From contig NZ_JAGO01000013.1 in the NCBI RefSeq assembly GCF_000526695.1, positions 248,001-312,000 on the forward strand: a stretch of DNA of 64,000 bases. The letters run 5' to 3'. Under the pieces are notes generated by a model, which saw only the letters and a program-made list of their open reading frames with translations, did not search any database and had not been told where the DNA came from. Below are positions 8,646 to 16,083 of the stretch, piece by piece. Position 1 is the stretch's first letter; the number at the start of each line of letters is the position of its first letter. Position numbers and translations under genes: made by a program. Source of the DNA: Carnimonas nigrificans ATCC BAA-78 (GTDB lineage: Bacteria > Pseudomonadota > Gammaproteobacteria > Pseudomonadales > Halomonadaceae).

Positions 8646-9587
8646 ATGTCATCAATCGCTGTTGAAGCAGTACCCGATGCCCGTCAGGCCGTTAAAGAGA
8701 GCCTGGCCCCTTATGGCTTAAAACTGGCGGTATCACCGTTGAGCTGGACCAACGATGTTATAGAAGAGTTCGGTGACGACACTCCGTTCGACAATTTCAT
8801 GGATGCCGCCGCCAATCTTGGCTTCCAGGGTATCGAGTTAGGACGCAAGGTGCCGCGTGATGAGCGGCTGAAATCGGCCTTGGCGTCGTATCAACTGGAA
8901 CTCGCCAGTGGCTGGTATTCGGGCGCGCTTGCCCACCCCGACCGGACGCCAGAGCAGGAGCTGCGTGAAGTAGAAAGCCACGCTCAACTGCTGGCAGAGA
9001 ATAACGCCAGGGTGATGGTCTACGGCGAGTGTGGCTTGCTGGATGCCGCCCGTGCTTTTGATGTGCCGCTATCGGCGCGGGGCAAGGTCAGTGACTGGCG
9101 TGGATACGGTGACAGGCTTAGCCGTTTTGCTGAATCACTCAAGGAGCATTACGGCCTGGCCCTCTCCTTCCATCAGCACCAGATGATGCCGGTAGAAACG
9201 AGTGATGAGCTCGACAAGTTAATGGACGCTACCAGTGATGCCGTCGGTCTGTTGTTCGACAGTGGCCATATGTTTGCTTCCGGCGTCGAACTTGGCCCGA
9301 CGCTGAAACGCTACGGCAAACGCATTAATCATATTCATCTCAAGGATATTCGCGCGAGCATCAATCAGCGCATCTACCAGAACGATCTCACATGGCTGCA
9401 AGGCATTCGTGAAGGTATGTATGGCGTACCGGGCCAGGGAGTAATTGATTTCTCTCCTGTCTTCGACTTTGCCAAAGGGCCTGATTATCAGGGCTGGATG
9501 GTGCTTGAAGCGGAGCAGAATCCGGTACTGATGGAGCCGCTGCGTGTTGTCAGTGAAGGGCGCGAATTCATTCTCGATTTCTTCTGA
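8646..9587 (+). CDS. Second IolE-like inosose dehydratase
   Basis: A 313-aa paralogue of the gene at 6196. It keeps the signature VSPLSWTNDV, NLGFQGIELGRKVPRD, LSFHQHQMMPVETSDELD, LFDSGHMFASG, NHIHLKDIR and LEAEQNP, so the TIM-barrel metal site appears intact. It has a 20-residue N-terminal extension relative to iolE. The ATG at 8646 follows GGAGAG; an in-frame TTG at 8628 is rejected. Duplicated iolE genes occur in some inositol clusters and may serve stereoisomers such as D-chiro- or scyllo-inosose. The exact isomer used here is unknown. Confidence 0.88.
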   Translation: MSSIAVEAVPDARQAVKESLAPYGLKLAVSPLSWTNDVIEEFGDDTPFDNFMDAAANLGFQGIELGRKVPRDERLKSALASYQLELASGWYSGALAHPDRTPEQELREVESHAQLLAENNARVMVYGECGLLDAARAFDVPLSARGKVSDWRGYGDRLSRFAESLKEHYGLALSFHQHQMMPVETSDELDKLMDATSDAVGLLFDSGHMFASGVELGPTLKRYGKRINHIHLKDIRASINQRIYQNDLTWLQGIREGMYGVPGQGVIDFSPVFDFAKGPDYQGWMVLEAEQNPVLMEPLRVVSEGREFILDFF

Positions 9588-9686
9588 TGTTTGCAGGTGC
9601 GGTCGCGCTTCCTCTTTGGAAGGGAGCGCGGTGGCTCGCACCGGTTGTCACCGCAATATTCATTTTTGGTTAGGGAGCACAGGCTC

Positions 9687-10850
9687 ATGAGCAGCAATCT
9701 CAATATCGGACTGATCGGCACCGGCTTCATGGGAGGCACTCACGCAGAAGCCTACCTGCGCGCCAGAATTCTTTATCCCGATTTACCCAAGCGCCCCCAT
9801 CTCTATGCCGTCGCTGATGCCACACTTGATCTCGCGACTACGGCGCAACAGCGTTATGGGTTCGAAAAAGCCTTTGGTGACTGGCGCGAACTGGTGGCTG
9901 ACCCCGCAGTTGATGTGGTGGATATTACGTCGCCCAACCATTTGCATTTCGAAATGGCGATGCTCGCCATCGAACATGGCAAGCATGTTTATTGCGAGAA
10001 GCCGTTGGCCATGAACGATGAAGAGGCCACACAAATGCGTGATGCGGCCGCTCGTCGTGGCGTCAAAACCATGGTGGCGTTCAATAACGTTAAAACCCCG
10101 GCAGCGATGCTTGCCAAACAGTTGATTGATGCCGGTGAAATTGGGCGTGTAACGCGCTTCCGTGGCACCTTCGATCAGGGCTTCTTCAATGATCCCAATC
10201 TTCCCTGGTCGTGGCGCTGCTCCTATCAGCATGGGGGCACTGGCGCTCTCGGTGACCTGGGGGCGCATATCATTTCTGTCGCGCAACTATTGATGGGCGA
10301 TATCACCGAAGTAAATACGCAGTACCAGTCGCAGATTACCGAGCGGCCGGTAGCAGGGGCGGGCGCAGGCTATGGTAGCCGTGCGAGTGAAAATGCCGAG
10401 ATGCGCAAGGTGGACAATGATGATCAGAACCAGAGCCTGGTGAAATTTGCCTCGGGGGCGGCTGGCGTTATTGAAAGTTCACGTATCGCTGCCGGTCGCT
10501 TTTTCGGCGTCTACTGGGAGGTTTCGGGAACCGAAGGAACGCTCTATATGGATGGTGAGCGTTTCAACGAATTACAGATATTCCGTTTCAACGATCCCAA
10601 GCCTGATCGAGGTTTCAAGACCATCTTTGCCGGTTCTCAGGTGCCCCAATACAGCGCGTTCTTTGGTTACGACTTTGGCGGTGGTGGACTGGGCTATTTC
10701 GACGTCAAGGTTATCGAGGTGCACGATCTGGTTGTAGGTCTGTGTAACGAAGACGACTGCTTCCCTAACTTCTCATTCGGCACGGACAATCAGCGCATTC
10801 TTTCAGCGATGGATGAATCCGCGCATAGCCAGCAGTGGGTCAAGGTTTAG
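9687..10850 (+). CDS. Gfo/Idh/MocA family oxidoreductase, probable cyclitol dehydrogenase
   Basis: A 387-aa NAD(P)-dependent dehydrogenase with Rossmann motif GLIGTGFMGGTHAEAY, catalytic EKP (VYCEKPLAM), and GALGDLGAHIISVAQLLMG with the Asp/His pair used by this family. The reading frame is open from 9591, but the ATG at 9687 has AGGGAG upstream and begins exactly at the Rossmann strand, so it is chosen. The length and glycine-rich C-terminus (FGYDFGGGGLGYFDV) differ from iolG at 12152. It resembles dehydrogenases found with iolE2 in inositol or L-glucose clusters, where scyllo-inositol or similar compounds are oxidised; that assignment is inference. Confidence 0.86.
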   Translation: MSSNLNIGLIGTGFMGGTHAEAYLRARILYPDLPKRPHLYAVADATLDLATTAQQRYGFEKAFGDWRELVADPAVDVVDITSPNHLHFEMAMLAIEHGKHVYCEKPLAMNDEEATQMRDAAARRGVKTMVAFNNVKTPAAMLAKQLIDAGEIGRVTRFRGTFDQGFFNDPNLPWSWRCSYQHGGTGALGDLGAHIISVAQLLMGDITEVNTQYQSQITERPVAGAGAGYGSRASENAEMRKVDNDDQNQSLVKFASGAAGVIESSRIAAGRFFGVYWEVSGTEGTLYMDGERFNELQIFRFNDPKPDRGFKTIFAGSQVPQYSAFFGYDFGGGGLGYFDVKVIEVHDLVVGLCNEDDCFPNFSFGTDNQRILSAMDESAHSQQWVKV

Positions 10851-10911
10851 GCATTCAGTTCATCATGGCAGACGCTCGATCCCATAAGTTCGAGCGTCGA
10901 AGGAGACAAGA

Positions 10912-12069
10912 ATGAGTAATTCACCGCGTATTCGCATTGGTATGGTGGGCGGCGGTGTCGGTGCCGGTATTGCCACCGCCCACCGCGCTGCCATGCATCT
11001 GGATGATCGTTATCTGCTGGTGGCGGGCGCATTCTCCCGTGATGCCGAGCGTAATCGCCAATCCGCCGAGCAGCTCCACGTTGCTTCCGAACGTGTCTAT
11101 TCCGACTATGCAGAGATGGCGCGCGCTGAGGCCGCACGGGAAGATGGCATTGAGGTCGTCACCATAGTGACCCCTAATGCGAGTCATTACGCCATTAGCA
11201 AAGCGTTCCTTGAGCAGGGCATCCATGTCATTTGCGACAAACCGATGACGGATGATCTAGCGCAGGCTCTTGAGTTGCAGCAACTGGCGGCTTCAACGGG
11301 ACAGATTTTTGCGCTCACTCACAACTATTCCGCTTATGCCATGGTGCGCAAGGCTGCTGAAATGGTGAGTAGCGGTGCACTGGGTGAGCTGCGTATTGTG
11401 CAAGGAGAGCATGCCTCTGGCTGGGCGGCAGGTGATGTTGAGGAACAGCCCGACAATAAACAGGCAGCGTGGCGTATCGACCCGGAACAGGCCGGTGAGA
11501 ATAGTATGGTGCTTGATTTGGGTACTCATATTCATCATCTCATGCGCTATGTGACGGGGCGTGAAGTCGAATCACTTTCTGCGACACTGAATACCGTCGT
11601 ACCAGGCAGGCGTGTATTTGATGATGGTGAAATCAGTCTGCGGCTTTCAGGCAACCTGCGTGGTGGTATCTGGATCAGTATGGCGGCGACCGGGCAGGAA
11701 CATGGTTTGCGCCTGCGAATATTTGGCAGCAAGGCATCCCTTGAGTGGCGTCATGAGGAGCCTAATCGGCTGGTGATTCAACACCTCGATGGGCGCAAAG
11801 AGATCATCGTGCAGGGGCAGCAAGGACTTGATGGTGAGGCGGCACGGCTTACCCGCATCGGACTGGGCCACCCTGAGGGATTTCTGGAAGGGTTTGCCAA
11901 TTTATACGGCGACATCGCGGATGCCATCGAAGACTTTCGTCACACGCACCGTGTGCAGCGCGAAGGCCAGCGCTTTCCCTCCACCGATGACGGGGTAGCA
12001 GGTCTCAGGTTCGTGAGTGCGGTCAGAAAATCCCATGATCAGCAGTCCGCCTGGACGGAGGTTCAGTAA
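10912..12069 (+). CDS. Gfo/Idh/MocA family oxidoreductase, variant catalytic motif
   Basis: A 385-aa protein with Rossmann motif GMVGGGVGAGIATAHRAA and the Asp/His helix SMVLDLGTHIHHLMRYV. The usual EKP catalytic motif reads CDKPMT here, so the lysine and proline are kept and Glu becomes Asp, as in one branch of this family. The start ATG follows AAGGAGA with good spacing. It is the third of four dehydrogenases in the cluster, 61 nt after the preceding one, and is likely cotranscribed. The substrate is unknown; an inositol stereoisomer is the likely guess. In the middle, residues about 165-195 contain an acidic insert (DVEEQPDNKQAAWR). Confidence 0.85.
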   Translation: MSNSPRIRIGMVGGGVGAGIATAHRAAMHLDDRYLLVAGAFSRDAERNRQSAEQLHVASERVYSDYAEMARAEAAREDGIEVVTIVTPNASHYAISKAFLEQGIHVICDKPMTDDLAQALELQQLAASTGQIFALTHNYSAYAMVRKAAEMVSSGALGELRIVQGEHASGWAAGDVEEQPDNKQAAWRIDPEQAGENSMVLDLGTHIHHLMRYVTGREVESLSATLNTVVPGRRVFDDGEISLRLSGNLRGGIWISMAATGQEHGLRLRIFGSKASLEWRHEEPNRLVIQHLDGRKEIIVQGQQGLDGEAARLTRIGLGHPEGFLEGFANLYGDIADAIEDFRHTHRVQREGQRFPSTDDGVAGLRFVSAVRKSHDQQSAWTEVQ

Positions 12070-12151
12070 GGCGCTGCCCTAGCGTGCTTCATGTCACGTC
12101 AATGGGGCTGGTCATTCTGTCGTGTGGCTGGCCCCTCTTCAGGAGCTCAAT

Positions 12152-13147
12152 ATGAAACTGGCGATACTCGGTGCTGGCAATATTGCCAAAGTACATGCAC
12201 AGACGGTGGCAGCACATCCCCATATCGAGTTTGCAGGTGTGGCTGATGCTGTTCCACAGGCAGCGGAGGCACTGGCCGAACAGTACGGAACCCAGGTTCT
12301 CGATAGTGAGGCGCTGTTTACAGATAAAGATATTGATGCGGTATTGATTGCTTCCTCTACTGCAACGCATGCCGACTTCCTTGAGAAAGCGGCTGAGCAT
12401 GGCAAGGCCGTACTGTGCGAAAAGCCGGTCGCACTGGATCTTGAGCGGACCCGCCGCGCAGTGACCACGGTCCAACGCACCTCGATCGTGTGCGGCCTCG
12501 GCTTCAACCGCCGTCATGATCCTCAATATCAGGAATTGAAGAAACGTCTCGTCGAAGGGCATATCGGTAATCTTGAAACGCTGATGATTATTAGCCGCGA
12601 CCCTGCTCCGCCGCCTGTTGCTTATATCAAGGGCTCAGGCGGACTGTTCCGTGATATGACCATCCATGATTTCGACATGGCGCGGTGGCTGCTTGCTGAC
12701 CCCATCCGTGAAGTACATGCCACCGGCAGTGCGCTGGTTAACAAGGAGATAGGGGCAGCGGGGGATATTGATACCGCCATGATCACGCTGGTCAGTGAAC
12801 AGGGCCGGTTGTGCCATATTTCTAATTCCCGTCGCGCTGCTTACGGCTATGACCAACGCATCGAGGCGTTTGGCAGTGAAGGAATGCTGCGGGCACAAAA
12901 TGAGGGTGAGACGCCGCTATTGTTGATGCGCGAGGAAGGAGAGCTTTCAGCACCGCCCAAGCATTTCTATCTGGAGCGCTACATGACAGCCTATCGTCGT
13001 GAACTCGACGACTTCTATATGGCCTGGAAGGAGCAGCGTGATCCGTTGGCAACCGCCGAGGATGGTTATCAGGCTCAACGCTTGGCGGAGGCGGCCAGCC
13101 GCTCCCTGCATAGCGGCCAGCCGGTCAGGCTGAGCGATATCAACTAA
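12152..13147 (+). CDS. iolG: Inositol 2-dehydrogenase
   Basis: A 331-aa Gfo/Idh/MocA enzyme, the best candidate for myo-inositol 2-dehydrogenase, which makes scyllo-inosose with NAD. Motifs: ILGAGNIAKVHAQT, VLCEKPVALD (catalytic Lys), GLGFNRRHDPQY, and GGLFRDMTIHDFDMARWLL, whose Asp and His match the IolG active site. The open frame begins at 12122, but AGGAG at 12141-12145 precedes the ATG at 12152 by 6 nt. Its stop codon shares bases 13144-13147 with the stop of the convergent gene. Among the four dehydrogenases this one has the most IolG-like motif set; the others may act on other isomers. Confidence 0.88.
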   Translation: MKLAILGAGNIAKVHAQTVAAHPHIEFAGVADAVPQAAEALAEQYGTQVLDSEALFTDKDIDAVLIASSTATHADFLEKAAEHGKAVLCEKPVALDLERTRRAVTTVQRTSIVCGLGFNRRHDPQYQELKKRLVEGHIGNLETLMIISRDPAPPPVAYIKGSGGLFRDMTIHDFDMARWLLADPIREVHATGSALVNKEIGAAGDIDTAMITLVSEQGRLCHISNSRRAAYGYDQRIEAFGSEGMLRAQNEGETPLLLMREEGELSAPPKHFYLERYMTAYRRELDDFYMAWKEQRDPLATAEDGYQAQRLAEAASRSLHSGQPVRLSDIN

Positions 13148-13968
13148 GCGCCCATATACTCACGCATCACCCCGTTCAAGCGCGGTAGCAGTAGAGCGGG
13201 GTCCTCTTCCCATAGCGCTGGGCTGATCAGCTCAATGGACCAGGGGCCTTGATAACCACAGGCATTGGTCGCAGCGGCCCAGGCGCGCAGGTCAATCTCC
13301 CCTTCCCCAGGATAATAGGCGCGGAGAATATTTTCGTCCCACGCTTCATCGGCGCGTGGAACTCGCCCATCACCGAAGTGAACGCAATAAATGCGTGATG
13401 GATCTAGTCTGGCAATATCATCCGGGGTATCGCCAGCGGCAAAGAAATGCCAGAAATCCAACACGATACCTACGTTATCGGCGCCCACTCGTTCGATGGT
13501 TTCATTCGCGAGAGCGATTGAGCGATAGGGTGTGAAAGCGGGCAGTTCAAGCATATAGCGGATACCGTAATTACGCCCTATGGCGGCAATATCTGTCATA
13601 TTTCTAACGATGGAATCCATCAGGTGATCGACTGTTTGTCGATTGGCTTCCTCCCGCGGCATGACCATGACGGTATCGCAGCCTAACTGAGATGCCAGGC
13701 GAGTGATGGTTTCAGCCTCCTTCAATAGCGCTTGCCGCTCCACCGTTTCGTAACACTCAATATTATTAAGGGCGCTGACATAACCTGTGGTCAGGCCCGC
13801 AGCGCTGATATGCCCATTCAGCCTTTCAATGGTTCCACCATTCGCGAGATAGCGTGTCAGTTTTGGGTAGTAGATTTCGAGCATATCGAACCCCGACTGT
13901 GCCGCCAGACGAATATCCGTCATCAGATTGCCATGGACCGTGGTAATACCGTGCAGTGCCGTTGTCAT
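13144..13968 (-). CDS. IolI-like inosose isomerase (TIM barrel)
   Basis: A 274-aa sugar phosphate isomerase/epimerase. Length and metal-site spacing closely match Bacillus IolI (278 aa; ligands E142, D174, H200, E246). Here Glu141 (MLELPAF), Asp171 (IVLDFWHF), His197 (CVHFGDG) and Glu246 (SIELISP) are visible. IolI interconverts scyllo-inosose and 1-keto-D-chiro-inositol, which would let the cluster use D-chiro-inositol. It is transcribed toward iolG, and the two stop codons overlap over 4 bases. Upstream lies the AT-rich region it shares with the transporter gene. The IolI assignment is inference from motif spacing; another cyclitol epimerase is possible. Confidence 0.78.
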   Translation of the reverse strand: MTTALHGITTVHGNLMTDIRLAAQSGFDMLEIYYPKLTRYLANGGTIERLNGHISAAGLTTGYVSALNNIECYETVERQALLKEAETITRLASQLGCDTVMVMPREEANRQTVDHLMDSIVRNMTDIAAIGRNYGIRYMLELPAFTPYRSIALANETIERVGADNVGIVLDFWHFFAAGDTPDDIARLDPSRIYCVHFGDGRVPRADEAWDENILRAYYPGEGEIDLRAWAAATNACGYQGPWSIELISPALWEEDPALLLPRLNGVMREYMGA

Positions 13969-14344
13969 GGAAAATATCCTGGTTTAGTCAATATTGGAGG
14001 GAATATATGTTTCATATTTGGGAGCTATGGGTAATAGAACATTATCCAGTACGACATCGCATCTAGACGAATGGACGATAGGGAAGTTTGAAAAAACAGA
14101 TTCATTCGATACTTTGGTATTGCTACAAATGGATTAGATATAAAATATTTGTCTATACTTTCATGGTCTTGTCAGTGTTGTCCTGAAGATATTTATAAGA
14201 ACCATTTAGGTAGATCTAAAGTATGAAGATCATAACGGAAAAATGGTGCTATTGTTCTGTTCTGGTAAATTTGGGAATTTAAATTCCACCTACACATAGC
14301 TGCCTGAATACTCTTCCAGCGCTGAAGCCCGTGAGTAACTTCAT
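13969..14344. promoter_or_regulatory. Divergent AT-rich promoter region with candidate operator
   Basis: A 376-base intergenic stretch between two divergent genes, clearly richer in A and T than its flanks. GGAATATATGTTTCAT at 14000-14015 differs by one base from the site at 2272-2287. No gene is supported here. The site lies about 30 bases upstream of the isomerase start and 330 bases upstream of the transporter start, so control of the isomerase is more certain than control of the transporter. Confidence 0.5.
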
Positions 14345-15775
14345 ATGCAATCTGTTAAAGACGCCTTTCTTATCAGGGATCAAAGCCATAATGTTGGCTA
14401 TGTAGTGAGAATCTGTGCTGTCGCGGCATTAGGTGGTTTTCTCTTTGGCTATGACACGTCGGTAATTTCAGGCGCGCTTGGCCCGCTGACCGAGCACTTT
14501 GAACTGGGGGGTGCGAGCACCGGCTGGGCCGTTTCCAGCGTTGTACTGGGATGCATTATCGGTGCCTTTTCTGCGGGGCTTCTTGCCAAAACTCTGGGGC
14601 GCCGTAATGCTCTGTTTATTTGCGCCTTGCTCTTTCTTGTTCAAGCGGTAGGGGCCGCGCTGGCGCCTACATTCTTCCAGTTTATTTTCTACAGGATATT
14701 GGGAGGCGTAGCCGTAGGAATTGCCTCGGTAGTATCTCCCATGTATATCTCCGAAGTGTCGCCCAAGGATATGCGCGGGCGCGCTTTGATTATGCAGCAG
14801 TTTGCGATCGTGGTCGGACAGTTGGTGGTCTATGTCATTAACTATCTAATTGCGGTAGAGGCGACCCATGAATGGCTGGTGGAGCTTGGCTGGCGCTGGA
14901 TGCTTGCCTCCGCCGTTGTCCCCTGTGTGGTATTTCTGCTGGTGCTGTTTTTTATCCCGGAATCACCGCGTTGGTATGCAATGCGCAACAAGGACCAGCA
15001 GGCATTCAAAACGCTTAGCAGAATTTCCAACCCTGAACATGCGCAAGTGGTGCTTTCCGAAATCAAGGAGTCTCTCCGGCAGGATAGCGTACATTCAAGC
15101 AGCTTCAGGGCATTGTTCAGAAACAAGACGGCACTCTGGATTATTTTTGTCGGCTCAATGGTGGCGGGTTTGCAGCAGCTAACGGGGGTAAACATTGTTG
15201 TCTATTACGCTCCCTTATTATTGGGCAGCACGGGCGACAGTATCCAGGAGGCTCTGTTTCAGACAATTTGGGTCGGTGCTGGCAACTTTGCGGGTTGTAT
15301 TCTCGGTGCCTGGTTGATTGATCGAATTGGGCGTCGTCCGCTGGTGAAGTGGGGATCGCTGGGCATGGCCTGTGGTCTGCTGATTGCTTCATGGGCACTC
15401 TATACCCAGAGCCAGGGTCCTGTAGCGGTGCTCGGATTGATGCTTTTCATGACCACCTTTGGCTTTTCCTGGGGGCCGATTACCTGGGTGCTGGTATCCG
15501 AAGTATTTCCTAATCGGATGCGCTCGGTGGGGATGAGTATTGCTGGCTCTTCCAACTGGATATTCAACTTTTTGGTGGCGCAATCCTTCCCGATGCTGGC
15601 AAGCAACGCCTTTCTTTCCAGCCATTTCCATGGTGCCTTCCCGATGTGGTTGTTTGCGGTGCTCTGCCTTGCGGCCATGTGGTTTGTGCTCAAATATGTG
15701 CCCGAGACAAAAGGCGTTGCACTGGAAAATATAGAAGCGCTCATGATGACGAAGCAAGCGGCCAGCAAGGAGTAA
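14345..15775 (+). CDS. MFS sugar-porter family transporter, probable inositol importer
   Basis: A 476-aa inner-membrane proton symporter of the sugar porter family, with 12 predicted membrane segments. Family signatures: GGFLFGYDTSVISGALGPL near residue 30, LGRRNALFI after segment 2, PESPRWYAMRNK before the central loop, the IDRIGRRPLV repeat, and the C-terminal PETKGVALENIE. These are shared by IolT, XylE and GalP. Its location beside the iol genes argues for myo-inositol (IolT-like) uptake. The promoter lies in the divergent region to the left. No ABC inositol uptake genes are visible in the window, so this is the only obvious importer. Confidence 0.88.
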   Translation: MQSVKDAFLIRDQSHNVGYVVRICAVAALGGFLFGYDTSVISGALGPLTEHFELGGASTGWAVSSVVLGCIIGAFSAGLLAKTLGRRNALFICALLFLVQAVGAALAPTFFQFIFYRILGGVAVGIASVVSPMYISEVSPKDMRGRALIMQQFAIVVGQLVVYVINYLIAVEATHEWLVELGWRWMLASAVVPCVVFLLVLFFIPESPRWYAMRNKDQQAFKTLSRISNPEHAQVVLSEIKESLRQDSVHSSSFRALFRNKTALWIIFVGSMVAGLQQLTGVNIVVYYAPLLLGSTGDSIQEALFQTIWVGAGNFAGCILGAWLIDRIGRRPLVKWGSLGMACGLLIASWALYTQSQGPVAVLGLMLFMTTFGFSWGPITWVLVSEVFPNRMRSVGMSIAGSSNWIFNFLVAQSFPMLASNAFLSSHFHGAFPMWLFAVLCLAAMWFVLKYVPETKGVALENIEALMMTKQAASKE

Positions 15776-16083
15776 GAGGGCAGGCAGGAGCAGCCTGCTC
15801 GGTTCTGGCGTGTAGCCGTTCATCGGTAAAAACTGTATTCACATACCCGTACAAATTGTGCTCGATGGAGCGCAGGGTATTCCCAGTGGGCCAGTGCCTG
15901 TGCGCCTTCCACATGAAGGATTCCGAGCCGGGGGGAGAGCGTAATCGACTTTTGTGTAGCGTAATTTCTCCGAATGTCTAGCTATATAAACTAAAGGATA
16001 AACGCAAATAGCAGTCAATGAGCGTATTTTGCTTCCGATTTAAGGACGCTAGGCACATTTTTGATAAAAAAAGTGGGGAAATC
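15776..16083. other. Intergenic region before the PQQ dehydrogenase
   Basis: 308 bases without a supported gene. A small hairpin (GCAGGC at 15780-15785 with GCCTGC at 15793-15798) follows the transporter stop but has no T-run. The sequence CTATATAAACTAAAGGATAAA near 15982-16002 is AT-rich and could hold a promoter. The GGAA-N6-TTTC motif seen elsewhere in the cluster was not found here. Confidence 0.4.

Noticed and set aside
16021-16083. Crc/Hfq target (AAnAAnAA) before the PQQ dehydrogenase
   Set aside because: The A-run (7 A) does not fully match the eight-base pattern, so no target is claimed.
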